A stretch of 7,495 bases of DNA from an uncultured Shinella sp. (GTDB taxonomy: Bacteria; Pseudomonadota; Alphaproteobacteria; Rhizobiales; Rhizobiaceae). The position numbers were made by a program, and so were the translations under genes. Positions 1 through 6,443 of the stretch are shown piece after piece; the first letter of the stretch is position 1; every line of letters begins with the position of its first letter. The stretch is taken from contig CAMLOC010000161.1 in the NCBI GenBank assembly GCA_946481465.1, positions 1 through 7,495 on the forward strand, in the 5' to 3' direction. The notes below the pieces were generated by a model that was not told the origin of the DNA, ran no database searches, and saw nothing but the letters and a program-made list of their open reading frames with translations.

Positions 1-1590
1 CCGCAGCCGGTGGCCGCCGAGACGGCCGATGGCGCGTTGCCCTTCGACCCGACGATGATCGCCGAGACCGACGAGGGCGTTTCTCCCGTCACCGAACTCG
101 ACGTGCCGCAGCTTCCCGTCATAGAGAAGGAGAAGCCGCCGGCCTACCAGCCCGACTATGATTTCGATATCGACGCGGAAATGGCGCAGCTCTTCAACGA
201 TCCGGCCGCCAAGACGCGCGGCGAGGACCTGTCTGCAGGCGTTTCCGCCGGCGCGGTCGCGGCCGCCGTCAGCCAGCCCGTGACGCAGATCAACGACGTC
301 GACGATTTCGAGCGCGCCCTGGAAGAGGATTTCCGCCGCTCGCTGAACCAGCCCGAGCGCATGGCGATCCCGGTCGATCCGGGCCAGGCCAACACGCTCT
401 ATGCCGGCGACGGCTATGACGACGAGCGGTCCCGCCCGCGCCGCGGCCTCCTGATCGCCGCCTCCGTCGCGGCCCTGCTCATGGTCGGCGGCGGCGGTGT
501 CTATGCCTGGTCGAGCTTTACCGGCGGCACCGCGAGCTCCGGCGAGCCGCGCGTGATCCTTGCCGACAAGGAGCCGATCAAGATCGTGCCGGAGGAGAAG
601 GGCGGCAAGACCGTGCCGAACCAGGACAAGGCGGTCTATGACCGCGTTGCCGGCGACACGGCCGCGACCCCGCAGCAGGAACAGCTCGTCACCTCGACGG
701 AGGAACCCGTCGACGTCGTGCAGCGCACGCTGACGCCGGAAACCCTGCCGTTCGACGGTCCGGAAGACGGCGTCGGGGCGGTCATCGCCGCGGAAAACGA
801 AAACCGCGTGCTGCCGGGCGTCGACGAGCCGGAAACGGCGGCGGCCGAGGGCGGCAACACGCCGCTCGTCTCGCCGCGCAAGGTCAAGACGATGATCGTC
901 AAGCCGGACGGCACGCTCGTCGCCCGCGAGGAGACCGTCGGCGAGCCGGCGGTGGAAACCGCCTCGCTTGACGCCAAGGCCACCGCCACCACCGGCAGCG
1001 CCTCGGGCGAAGCCGCCGCCACGGCCAATGCGACGGTCGACACCAATGCCTCGCTCAGCGCCGAGCAGGCGGCCGGCGAAGGCCAGCCGCGTTCCGCGCT
1101 GGCGGAGGTCGCCAATGCCGAGGTCGACGACACCGCGCCGGTGCGCACCGTGAAGACGACGACGATCGGCGCCACCGCCACCTCCACGGACGGCAATGCG
1201 CCGGTTCCGGAAACCCGTCCGATCGACCAGCCGGTCACCGTGGTCGGCACCGTCACCGAAAACGGCAACGTCTCGGGCACCCGGACGGCCGAGGCGACGC
1301 CGACGCAGCAGACGGGCGAGCAGACGCAGGTCGCGGCGGTCGCGCCCGGCAGCTATGTCATCCAGATCGCCTCGCTGCCTTCCGAAGCCGAAGCCCAGAA
1401 GAGCTACAACACGCTTTCCTCGAAGTTCTCCTCCGTCATCGGCGGGCGCGGCGTGGATATCAAGAAGGCGGAGATCCCGAACAAGGGCACCTATTTCCGC
1501 GTCCGCATCCCGGCCGGCTCGCGTGAGGAGGCCAATTCGCTCTGCAGCCGCTACAAGAGCGCCGGCGGCAGCTGCCTCGTCACCCGCTAA
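1..1590 (+). CDS. SPOR-domain membrane protein (5' end missing)
   Basis: The frame is open from base 1, so the true start lies upstream; the first in-frame start codon inside the window (GTG at 10) is not trusted. Residues below count from base 10. An acidic, probably cytoplasmic N-terminal part (1-137) is followed by a basic patch (SRPRR) and one hydrophobic segment at about 146-168, rich in Ala, Leu, Val and Gly. Residues 170-445 form a long low-complexity Ala/Thr/Glu/Val linker, expected in the periplasm. The C-terminal 80 residues (447-526) are a SPOR domain (start GSYVIQIASLPSEAEAQ), a fold known to bind glycan strands stripped of stem peptides at division septa. It holds two cysteines, C512 and C522, near the end. 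The topology resembles FtsN-type and other rhizobial SPOR proteins, but the linker gives no basis for naming an orthologue. The role in division is inferred from the domain. A strong hairpin terminator follows. Confidence 0.9.
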   Translation, partial: PQPVAAETADGALPFDPTMIAETDEGVSPVTELDVPQLPVIEKEKPPAYQPDYDFDIDAEMAQLFNDPAAKTRGEDLSAGVSAGAVAAAVSQPVTQINDVDDFERALEEDFRRSLNQPERMAIPVDPGQANTLYAGDGYDDERSRPRRGLLIAASVAALLMVGGGGVYAWSSFTGGTASSGEPRVILADKEPIKIVPEEKGGKTVPNQDKAVYDRVAGDTAATPQQEQLVTSTEEPVDVVQRTLTPETLPFDGPEDGVGAVIAAENENRVLPGVDEPETAAAEGGNTPLVSPRKVKTMIVKPDGTLVAREETVGEPAVETASLDAKATATTGSASGEAAATANATVDTNASLSAEQAAGEGQPRSALAEVANAEVDDTAPVRTVKTTTIGATATSTDGNAPVPETRPIDQPVTVVGTVTENGNVSGTRTAEATPTQQTGEQTQVAAVAPGSYVIQIASLPSEAEAQKSYNTLSSKFSSVIGGRGVDIKKAEIPNKGTYFRVRIPAGSREEANSLCSRYKSAGGSCLVTR

Positions 1591-1607
1591 GGTGACGCCG
1601 ACTTCCT

Positions 1608-1641
1608 GAAGAGGCGCGGGCCGCCTGGTCCGCGCCTCTTC
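1608..1641 (+). terminator. Hairpin terminator after the SPOR gene
   Basis: GAAGAGGCGCGG (1608-1619) and CCGCGCCTCTTC (1630-1641) are perfect 12-bp inverted repeats, 17 bases after the stop codon. Three further pairs (one G-U) can form inside, leaving a 4-base loop. There is no real T tract after the stem (GATTCC follows), so it may be a weak intrinsic terminator, a bidirectional one or an mRNA 3' stabiliser. It separates the SPOR gene from the nagZ cluster. Confidence 0.65.
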
Positions 1642-1718
1642 GATTCCGCCGCGCCGCTGCCGCCTGGGCGGGCAGGGCACATCCTTCGTTTCCCCACCGA
1701 ACCTTCAAGATTGCGGAC

Positions 1719-2738
1719 ATGAGCGAATCGAAATCCTTTCTTTCCGGCTGCAAGGGCCTCAGCCTGACCGCCGACGAAAAAGCCTTCTTCCGCAGTGAGC
1801 GGCCCTGGGGCTTCATCCTGTTCGGCCGCAATATCGGCGAGCCGGCGCAGGTGGCGGACCTCACCGCCGAAATGCGCGACTGCATCGGCGGCGGGGCGGA
1901 CATTCCGGTGCTGATCGACCAGGAGGGCGGCCGCGTCCAGCGCATCAAGCCGCCGCATGTCCAGCAATATCCGAACGCCGCCGCGCTCGGCGCCATCTAC
2001 CGCGCCGACGCGGAGAAGGGGCTGCGTGCCGCCTGGCTCATGTCGCGCCTGCATGCCTTCGATCTCCTGCGCCTCGGCGTCAATGTCGACTGCCTGCCGG
2101 TGCTCGACGTCGCTGTCCCCGGCGTGCACGACGTCATCGGCAACCGCGCCTACGGGCAGGAGCCGGAGATCGTCTCGGTGATGGGCAAGGCCGCGGCCGA
2201 GGGCCTGAAGGCCGGCGGCCTGCTGCCGATCATGAAGCACATGCCGGGCCACGGCCGCACCATGGTCGATTCGCACCATGACCTGCCGGTCGTGCATGCG
2301 AGCCGGGCGGAGCTGGAGGCCTGTGACTTCGTGCCCTTCCGCCGCATGAAGGACGAGCTGATGGCGATGTCGGCCCATATCGTCTTCACCGCCATCGATG
2401 CCGACAATCCGGCGACCACCTCGGCGAAGGTCGTGCGCGAGATCATCCGCGGCCATATCGGTTTCGACGGGCTTCTGATGTCCGACGACGTGTCGATGAA
2501 CGCGCTGAAGGGCGATATTGCCGCAAGAAGCCGGGGAATCATTGCCGCCGGCCTCGACTTGGTGTTGCATTGCCATGGCATCATGGAGGAAATGATCGCG
2601 GTGACCGAGAACGTTCCGCCGCTCACCGGCGATAGCCTGCGGCGGGCGAACGCGGTGCGCGCGGGCTTTCCGACGCCGGACGGGGCGGACGAGGCGGCGC
2701 TGCGCGAGGAATTCAACGCCATGGTCGCGGTGGCCTGA
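1719..2738 (+). CDS. nagZ: Beta-N-acetylhexosaminidase NagZ (GH3)
   Basis: The 339-residue product is a single-domain glycoside hydrolase family 3 enzyme, the usual NagZ length. NagZ removes the non-reducing N-acetylglucosamine from GlcNAc-1,6-anhydroMur-peptides taken up during cell-wall turnover, and acts in the cytoplasm; no signal peptide is seen here. Visible motifs are FGRN near the N-terminus, IDQEGGRVQR with D67 (substrate-binding loop), KHMPGHG at 173-179, the flexible-loop pair D184/H186 in DSHHD (the family's acid/base dyad), and MSDDVSM with D256 as the expected nucleophile. All catalytic positions are intact. The KH(F)PGHG motif has Met in place of the more usual Phe. The ATG at 1719 has only a weak ribosome-binding site (GCGGAC just upstream), but the start fits the family. 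It probably heads the cluster with scpA and scpB; the gap to scpA is 30 bases. Its products feed recycling and, in some Gram-negatives, AmpR-type beta-lactamase signalling; no ampR or ampC is seen here. Confidence 0.95.
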   Translation: MSESKSFLSGCKGLSLTADEKAFFRSERPWGFILFGRNIGEPAQVADLTAEMRDCIGGGADIPVLIDQEGGRVQRIKPPHVQQYPNAAALGAIYRADAEKGLRAAWLMSRLHAFDLLRLGVNVDCLPVLDVAVPGVHDVIGNRAYGQEPEIVSVMGKAAAEGLKAGGLLPIMKHMPGHGRTMVDSHHDLPVVHASRAELEACDFVPFRRMKDELMAMSAHIVFTAIDADNPATTSAKVVREIIRGHIGFDGLLMSDDVSMNALKGDIAARSRGIIAAGLDLVLHCHGIMEEMIAVTENVPPLTGDSLRRANAVRAGFPTPDGADEAALREEFNAMVAVA

Positions 2739-2768
2739 CGGCCGCCGCGGGGCGAAGAGAGGGGCGAC

Positions 2769-3632
2769 GTGCAGGGAACGGGGTCGAAGCCACCGAGGAA
2801 GGGGCGCGGCGCGGAGGCGCCGATGGCCGACCTGTGGCAGGACGCCGAGGCGCGGGGCCTTTCCGAGGAGAGCCTCGTCGTCGATCTCGCCGGCTTCGAA
2901 GGCCCGCTCGACCTTCTGCTGCACCTCGCCCGCACGCAGAAGGTGGACCTCACCCGCATCTCGGTGCTGGCGCTTGCCGAGCAATATCTCGTCTTCATCG
3001 AGCGGGCGCGCAAGATCCGCATCGAGCTTGCCGCCGACTATCTCGTTATGGCGGCCTGGCTCGCCTATCTCAAGTCGCGCCTGCTCATCCCCAAACAGGC
3101 GAAGGACGACGGCCCCTCCGGCGAGGAGATGGCGGCGAGCCTCGCCTTCCGGCTGAAGCGGCTGGAGGCGATGCGCGATGCGGCGAGCCGGCTGGTCAAC
3201 CGCAACCGCCTCGGCCGCGACGTCTTCGCCCGCGGCATGCCGGAGCATATCCCCACCGAGCGGCGCTCCTCCTTCGAGGCCTCGCTCTACGACCTGCTCA
3301 GCACCTATTCCTCGCTGCGCCAGCGCCATGCGGTCACCCAGGTGACCATCGAGAAGCGCACGGTCTGGTCGCTCTCCGATGCGCGCGAGATCCTGTCGCT
3401 GCTCGTCGGCGGCTTCGAGGACGACTGGGCGGCGCTCGACAATTTCATCCTGCGCTACCTGAGCGACCCGGCGGAGCGCACCACCGCGATCGCCAGCGCC
3501 TTCGCGGCGACGCTCGAACTGGTCCGGGAAGGCCGCCTGGAACTGCGCCAGGACGGCGCCTTCCAGCCGATCTACCTGCGCCGCGGGCCGAACCCGGACG
3601 GCGACGAGGACGGGGGCGACGATCGTGGCTGA
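2769..3632 (+). CDS. scpA: Segregation and condensation protein A
   Basis: ScpA is the kleisin subunit that bridges the SMC ATPase heads and binds a ScpB dimer, forming the SMC-ScpAB complex that organises and helps segregate newly replicated chromosomes. The N-terminal hallmark VDLAGFEGPLDLLLHL lies at about 38-53. It is followed by the helical region ending YLVMAAWLAYLKSRLLIP and the alphaproteobacterial stretch KQAKDDGPSGEEMA. The C-terminal winged-helix region is at about 238-272 (SAFAATLELVREGRLEL...). The GTG at 2769 has a good Shine-Dalgarno (GAGAGGGG, 2757-2764) and gives 287 residues. An in-frame ATG at 2823 also has a GGAGG (2813-2817) and would give 269. The 18 extra codons use GGA, GGG, CCA and AGG, unlike the rest of the gene, so the later start is a real alternative. 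The 3' end overlaps scpB by 8 bases, which suggests translational coupling. Confidence 0.95.
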   Translation: MQGTGSKPPRKGRGAEAPMADLWQDAEARGLSEESLVVDLAGFEGPLDLLLHLARTQKVDLTRISVLALAEQYLVFIERARKIRIELAADYLVMAAWLAYLKSRLLIPKQAKDDGPSGEEMAASLAFRLKRLEAMRDAASRLVNRNRLGRDVFARGMPEHIPTERRSSFEASLYDLLSTYSSLRQRHAVTQVTIEKRTVWSLSDAREILSLLVGGFEDDWAALDNFILRYLSDPAERTTAIASAFAATLELVREGRLELRQDGAFQPIYLRRGPNPDGDEDGGDDRG

Positions 3633-4338
3633 GGCGGGAGACGACGCACCGCGCGATGCGGACGCCGGCACGATCGTCGATCCGCGCCGGCTGCACGAGG
3701 CGGCGCGCATCGCCGAGGCGCTGGTCTTCGCCTCCGCCGGGCCGGTTCCGCAGGCCTATATCGCCGACCGGCTGCCGCGCGGCGTCGACGTGCTGCATGT
3801 CATGCGCGAACTGAAGGCGCTCTATGCGGGCCGCGGCGTCAATCTCGTGCAGCTCGACGACAGCTGGGCCTTCCGCACCGCGCCGGACCTTTCCTTCGTC
3901 ATCCGCACGGACGAGACGGAGGTGCGCAAACTGTCGCGCGCCGCGCTCGAGGTCCTGTCGATCATCGCCTACCACCAGCCGGTCACCCGCGCGGAGATCG
4001 AGGATATCCGCGGCGTGCAGACCTCCAAGGGCACGCTCGACGTGCTGATGGAAGCCGGCTGGGTGCGGTTCCGCGGCCGTCGCCGCTCGCCGGGGCGCCC
4101 GGTCACCTTCGGCACGACGCGCGATTTCCTCGACCATTTCGGGCTGGAGGACCTGCGCGACCTGCCGGGTCTCGAGGAGTTGAAGGGCGCCGGCCTCCTG
4201 TCCGGCCGCATCCCCTCCAATTTCCAGGTGCCCCTGCCGCTGCGCGAGGACGAGCTTGCGGAGGACGAGGACCCGATCACCCAGCTCGACCTCGAGGAAC
4301 TCGGTCTCTTGACACCGGGCGGAAAAGAAGACGAATAG
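3625..4338 (+). CDS. scpB: Segregation and condensation protein B
   Basis: ScpB dimerises, binds the ScpA kleisin and completes the SMC-ScpAB condensin-like complex in the cytoplasm. The 237-residue product carries the two winged-helix regions of the family. The first runs from about residue 23 (AARIAEALVFASAGPV...). The second contains RKLSRAALEVLSIIAYHQP at 101-119, followed by VTRAEIEDIRGV and the signature GRPVTFGTTRDFLDHFGL from 157. The acidic C-terminal tail (EDELAEDEDP...) is normal for alphaproteobacterial forms. The GTG start lies inside scpA, with its last 8 bases shared, and a G-rich stretch (GAGGACGGGGG, 3606-3616) serves as ribosome-binding region. This tight coupling to scpA would keep the two subunits in step. 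The N-terminal 20 residues are acidic and low in complexity, so the exact start is the only doubtful point. Confidence 0.95.
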   Translation: MAEAGDDAPRDADAGTIVDPRRLHEAARIAEALVFASAGPVPQAYIADRLPRGVDVLHVMRELKALYAGRGVNLVQLDDSWAFRTAPDLSFVIRTDETEVRKLSRAALEVLSIIAYHQPVTRAEIEDIRGVQTSKGTLDVLMEAGWVRFRGRRRSPGRPVTFGTTRDFLDHFGLEDLRDLPGLEELKGAGLLSGRIPSNFQVPLPLREDELAEDEDPITQLDLEELGLLTPGGKEDE

Positions 4339-4361
4339 ACGAAGCTTATGACAGGACTGCA

Positions 4362-4379
4362 CGTCGGCGTAAGCCGGCG
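4362..4379 (+). other. Small GNRA-type hairpin before the ABC gene
   Basis: CGTCGGC (4362-4368) pairs with GCCGGCG (4373-4379) over 7 bp, including one G-U, and closes on a GTAA loop. In RNA this is a stable GNRA tetraloop. It lies in the 61-base gap between scpB and the ABC ATPase gene, 20 bases before the ATG at 4400. There is no T tract, so it is not an obvious terminator. It may be a chance GC-rich structure. Confidence 0.3.
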
Positions 4380-4399
4380 ACAGGGAAAGACTTCGGCAC

Positions 4400-5503
4400 A
4401 TGGTTCTGGATCCGTCAGGCTCCAACGGTATCGAGACGAGGCGGGCATCGGCGGTGACCTTCGCGGCGCGCCTGTCCTTCGAGGATATCCACCACAGCTA
4501 CCACAACAAGGAGACGATCCGCGGCATCTCGCTGACGGCGGAGCCCGGCGAGGTCCTGTGCCTGCTCGGCCCGTCCGGCTCGGGCAAGACGACGCTTCTG
4601 CGCATCGCAGCCGGCATCGAGGCGCAGACGGCCGGCCGCGTGCTTCTGAACGACCGCGAGGTGGCCGGCCCCGCCGTCTTCCTGCCGCCCGAGCGGCGCG
4701 GCGTCGGCCTGATGTTCCAGGATTTCGCGCTCTTCCCGCATATGACGGTGCTCGACAATGTGCGATTCGGCCTGACGGCCCTGCCGCGTGCCGAGGCCGA
4801 AGCGGAGGCCGGGGTTGCGCTTGAACGCGTCGGCCTGTCGCATTATGCCCAAAAGTTTCCGCATGTCCTGTCGGGCGGCGAGCAGCAGCGCGTGGCGCTC
4901 GCCCGGGCACTCGCGCCGCGCCCGTCGGTGCTTTTGATGGACGAGCCGTTCTCCGGACTTGATTCGCGCCTCAAGGATTCGATTCGCGCCGATACGCTGG
5001 CGATCCTGCGCCAGTCGCGCGCCAGCGCCATCGTGGTGACCCACGATGCGGAAGAGGCGATGCGCATGGGCGACCGGATCGCGCTGCTGAAGGACGGCCG
5101 GCTCGTGCAGGTGGGAACGGCCGAAGAACTCTATCTCCATCCGAAAAACATCTTCGCCGCCGCCTTCTTCTCCGAAATCAACGAATTTCCCGGCCATGTG
5201 CGCGGCGGCGTAGTCGAAACGCCGCTCGGCAATGTCGACGGCACGCGGTTTTCCGATGGCCAGAAGGTCCATGTCGCGGTGCGCCTTTCGGGGCTGCGGG
5301 TGATGGAAACGGGCGGCGAAATCCCCGCGCGCATATTGTCGCGGCGTTTTCTCGGGGTGGTCGAACTGCTCGATCTCGCCGTGCCGGGCACGAGCCGGCC
5401 GATAAGAGCCCGCGTCAGGGCCGATCTGTTGGCATCCGGATTGCGCGACGTCACGCTTTCGGCTAACCACCGCGACATTCTAGTGTTTGAAAAAGACGAC
5501 TGA
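4400..5503 (+). CDS. ABC transporter ATP-binding protein, FbpC/PotA-like
   Basis: This is the cytoplasmic ATPase subunit of an ABC importer, 367 residues, with all catalytic motifs intact. Walker A is GPSGSGKTT at 57-65, the Q-loop is FQDFALFPH with Q107, the signature is LSGGEQQRVALARAL from 157, Walker B is LLMDEP at 178-183 followed by the D-loop SGLD, and the switch histidine is H215 in VVTHD. A C-terminal TOBE-like domain occupies roughly 265-367. The PPERRGVGLMFQDFALFPH stretch and overall length fit the iron(III)/sulfate/polyamine/maltose importer ATPases, with the iron FbpC/FutC type most similar by eye; the substrate cannot be read from sequence. No permease or binding-protein gene adjoins it, so its partners must be elsewhere. 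The 3' third contains rare codons (ATA twice, AGA, AGG, CTA). The ATG at 4400 has a weak, distant AGGGA; the in-frame GTG at 4454 is an alternative start that leaves the ATPase fold complete. Confidence 0.88.
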   Translation: MVLDPSGSNGIETRRASAVTFAARLSFEDIHHSYHNKETIRGISLTAEPGEVLCLLGPSGSGKTTLLRIAAGIEAQTAGRVLLNDREVAGPAVFLPPERRGVGLMFQDFALFPHMTVLDNVRFGLTALPRAEAEAEAGVALERVGLSHYAQKFPHVLSGGEQQRVALARALAPRPSVLLMDEPFSGLDSRLKDSIRADTLAILRQSRASAIVVTHDAEEAMRMGDRIALLKDGRLVQVGTAEELYLHPKNIFAAAFFSEINEFPGHVRGGVVETPLGNVDGTRFSDGQKVHVAVRLSGLRVMETGGEIPARILSRRFLGVVELLDLAVPGTSRPIRARVRADLLASGLRDVTLSANHRDILVFEKDD

Positions 5504-5515
5504 ACGTCTTACATC
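5487..5515 (+). promoter_or_regulatory. Candidate promoter for tatABC
   Basis: TTGAAA (5487-5492) and TACATC (5510-5515) stand 17 bases apart, a reasonable sigma-70-type spacing, about 30 bases before the tatA start codon. The -10 match is poor (three of six). Between the boxes lies an inverted repeat, AAGACG (5493-5498) and CGTCTT (5505-5510), which spans the stop codon of the ABC gene. The repeat could be an operator or a weak terminator hairpin. The call is inferred from spacing only. Confidence 0.25.
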
Positions 5516-5545
5516 GGGGTACGAGTTCGAAAGGGAGTCGAGATT

Positions 5546-5743
5546 ATGGGTTCATTCAGCATCTGGCATTGGCTGATCGTTCTGGTGGTGGTGCTGCTGC
5601 TGTTCGGCCGCGGCAAGATTCCGGAACTGATGGGTGATGTCGCCAAGGGCATCAAGAGCTTCAAGAAGGGTATGTCCGACGACGAGGCAGCCGCTGCCGA
5701 CAAGGCCAAGACCGTCGACCACAAGGCCGACGAGGTCAAGTGA
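5546..5743 (+). CDS. tatA: Sec-independent translocase subunit TatA
   Basis: TatA polymerises in the inner membrane to form the pathway by which folded twin-arginine proteins cross. The 65-residue product has the standard plan: a short N-terminal transmembrane helix (about 5-20) with a polar His at position 8, the F20-G21 hinge, an amphipathic helix ([20 protein letters not shown], about 24-43), then a charged soluble tail. It is shorter than the E. coli protein (89 residues), mainly because of the tail, as is common in rhizobia. A good Shine-Dalgarno (AAGGGAG, 5531-5537) lies 8 bases before the ATG, the strongest in this part of the cluster, in keeping with the excess of TatA over TatB and TatC known in other bacteria. 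It starts 42 bases after the ABC ATPase gene and is followed by a 91-base gap with hairpins. Confidence 0.96.
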   Translation: MGSFSIWHWLIVLVVVLLLFGRGKIPELMGDVAKGIKSFKKGMSDDEAAAADKAKTVDHKADEVK

Positions 5744-5763
5744 CCGGCGCGGAACCTGGATTT

Positions 5764-5793
5764 GCCGGGTCGGCCTATGCGGCCTGACCCGGC
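5764..5793 (+). promoter_or_regulatory. Strong hairpin in the tatA-tatB gap
   Basis: GCCGGGTCGGCC (5764-5775) pairs with GGCC (5781-5784) plus GACCCGGC (5786-5793), giving 12 bp with a single bulged T at 5785 and a TATGC loop. It begins 20 bases after the tatA stop codon and is not followed by a T tract. It may protect the tatA message from 3' exonucleases or partly block transcription into tatB-tatC, giving more TatA than TatB or TatC. The structure is seen; the role is inferred. Confidence 0.55.
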
Positions 5794-5817
5794 GGCCGCG
5801 AGCGGCGGTTCGCGGTC
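5794..5817 (+). promoter_or_regulatory. Second hairpin just before the tatB ribosome-binding site
   Basis: CCGCGA (5796-5801) pairs with TCGCGG (5810-5815). GG and TC on the outside can extend it to 8 bp with one G-U, around an 8-base loop. It directly abuts the first hairpin and ends 3 bases before the tatB Shine-Dalgarno GAGGA (5821-5825), so folding could limit ribosome access to tatB. GC-rich DNA makes such stems easily, so the confidence is modest. Confidence 0.35.
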
Positions 5818-5834
5818 CATGAGGACAATATCCT

Positions 5835-6443
5835 ATGCTTGATGTCGGCTGGACCGAAATACTCGTCATCGCGATCGTCCTGATCATCGTGGTCGGTCCG
5901 AAGGACCTGCCGCAGATGCTGCGCACCTTCGGCCGCATGATGACGAAGATGCGCGGCATGGCGAGCGATTTCCGCCAGCAGTTCGACGAGGCGTTGCGCG
6001 AAGCGGACCTCGAGGACGTCAAGAAGACGATCGGCGAGGCGCAGAAGCTCAATCCGCTGAACACCATCCGCGAGGCGGTCAATCCGCTGCGCCAGATGGG
6101 CGACGAGATCAAGGCGGACCTGCAGAAGACGACCAGTTCCGTCTCCTCGGTCGCGCCGGCCGCGACGCCGGCCGAAAGCGTCACCGGCAGCACGCCGGTC
6201 GCCGTGCCGTCCGAAGCGCAGACGCCTGCCTCGGCCGAGCCCGTCGCCGCCGTGCCGCTGAAGGCAGGGCCGGTGAAAAAGACCGCGGCGAAGAAGCCGG
6301 CCGCCGCCGACAAGGCGGCAAAGCCGCGCAAGGCGGCCGCCAAGGCTGAAACCGCCGAGAAGCCGGCCGCAAAGGCGTCCGCCGAGAAGAAGGCGGCGCC
6401 CGTGAAGGCCAGGACTGCAAAGACCAAGAAGGGCGACGCATGA
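5835..6443 (+). CDS. tatB: Sec-independent translocase subunit TatB
   Basis: TatB pairs with TatC to form the receptor for twin-arginine signal peptides in the inner membrane. The 202-residue product begins with one transmembrane helix (about 6-21) carrying E8, a conserved acidic residue of the family, followed by the G21-P22 hinge (VVGPKDLP). The amphipathic and helical region runs to about 95 (MLRTFGRMMTKMRGMASDF onward). A Pro/Ala/Ser/Thr-rich linker follows, and the last 60 residues (143-202) are a Lys/Ala/Pro tail that looks like histone H1. E. coli TatB has 171 residues; the extra length is in the tail, which is variable in the family. The GP hinge and the acidic residue at position 8 separate it from TatA. 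A GAGGA ribosome-binding site lies 9 bases before the ATG. Its stop overlaps the tatC start by 4 bases (ATGA), so the two are probably translationally coupled at a matched level. Confidence 0.95.
   Translation: MLDVGWTEILVIAIVLIIVVGPKDLPQMLRTFGRMMTKMRGMASDFRQQFDEALREADLEDVKKTIGEAQKLNPLNTIREAVNPLRQMGDEIKADLQKTTSSVSSVAPAATPAESVTGSTPVAVPSEAQTPASAEPVAAVPLKAGPVKKTAAKKPAAADKAAKPRKAAAKAETAEKPAAKASAEKKAAPVKARTAKTKKGDA

Noticed and set aside
1587..3710. Open frame of 707 codons on the - strand across nagZ and scpA
   Set aside because: It is antisense to two well-recognised genes, is rich in Arg, Gly, Ala and His with no domain pattern, and is explained by the strong GC bias at third codon positions of the real genes.
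2834..3814. Open frame of 326 codons on the + strand in another frame over scpA/scpB
   Set aside because: The translation is Arg/Pro/Gly/Ala-rich shadow sequence with no family signature, while the overlapping scpA and scpB frames carry clear ones.
4348..4824. Alternative + strand frame starting at the ATG at 4348, before the ABC gene
   Set aside because: Most of it overlaps the ABC ATPase in another frame and reads as Arg/Gly-rich shadow. The first 17 codons alone show no ribosome-binding site or known leader peptide.
5792..5799. GCGGCCGC palindrome between the two hairpins
   Set aside because: This is an 8-base palindrome expected by chance in GC-rich DNA, and there is no second copy or spacing that would suggest a protein-binding operator.
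5819..5842. Seven-codon upstream frame (ATG AGG ... TGA) overlapping the tatB start
   Set aside because: There is no ribosome-binding site before it, and the GAGGA at 5821 is well placed for tatB at 5835. It is probably a chance ATG.
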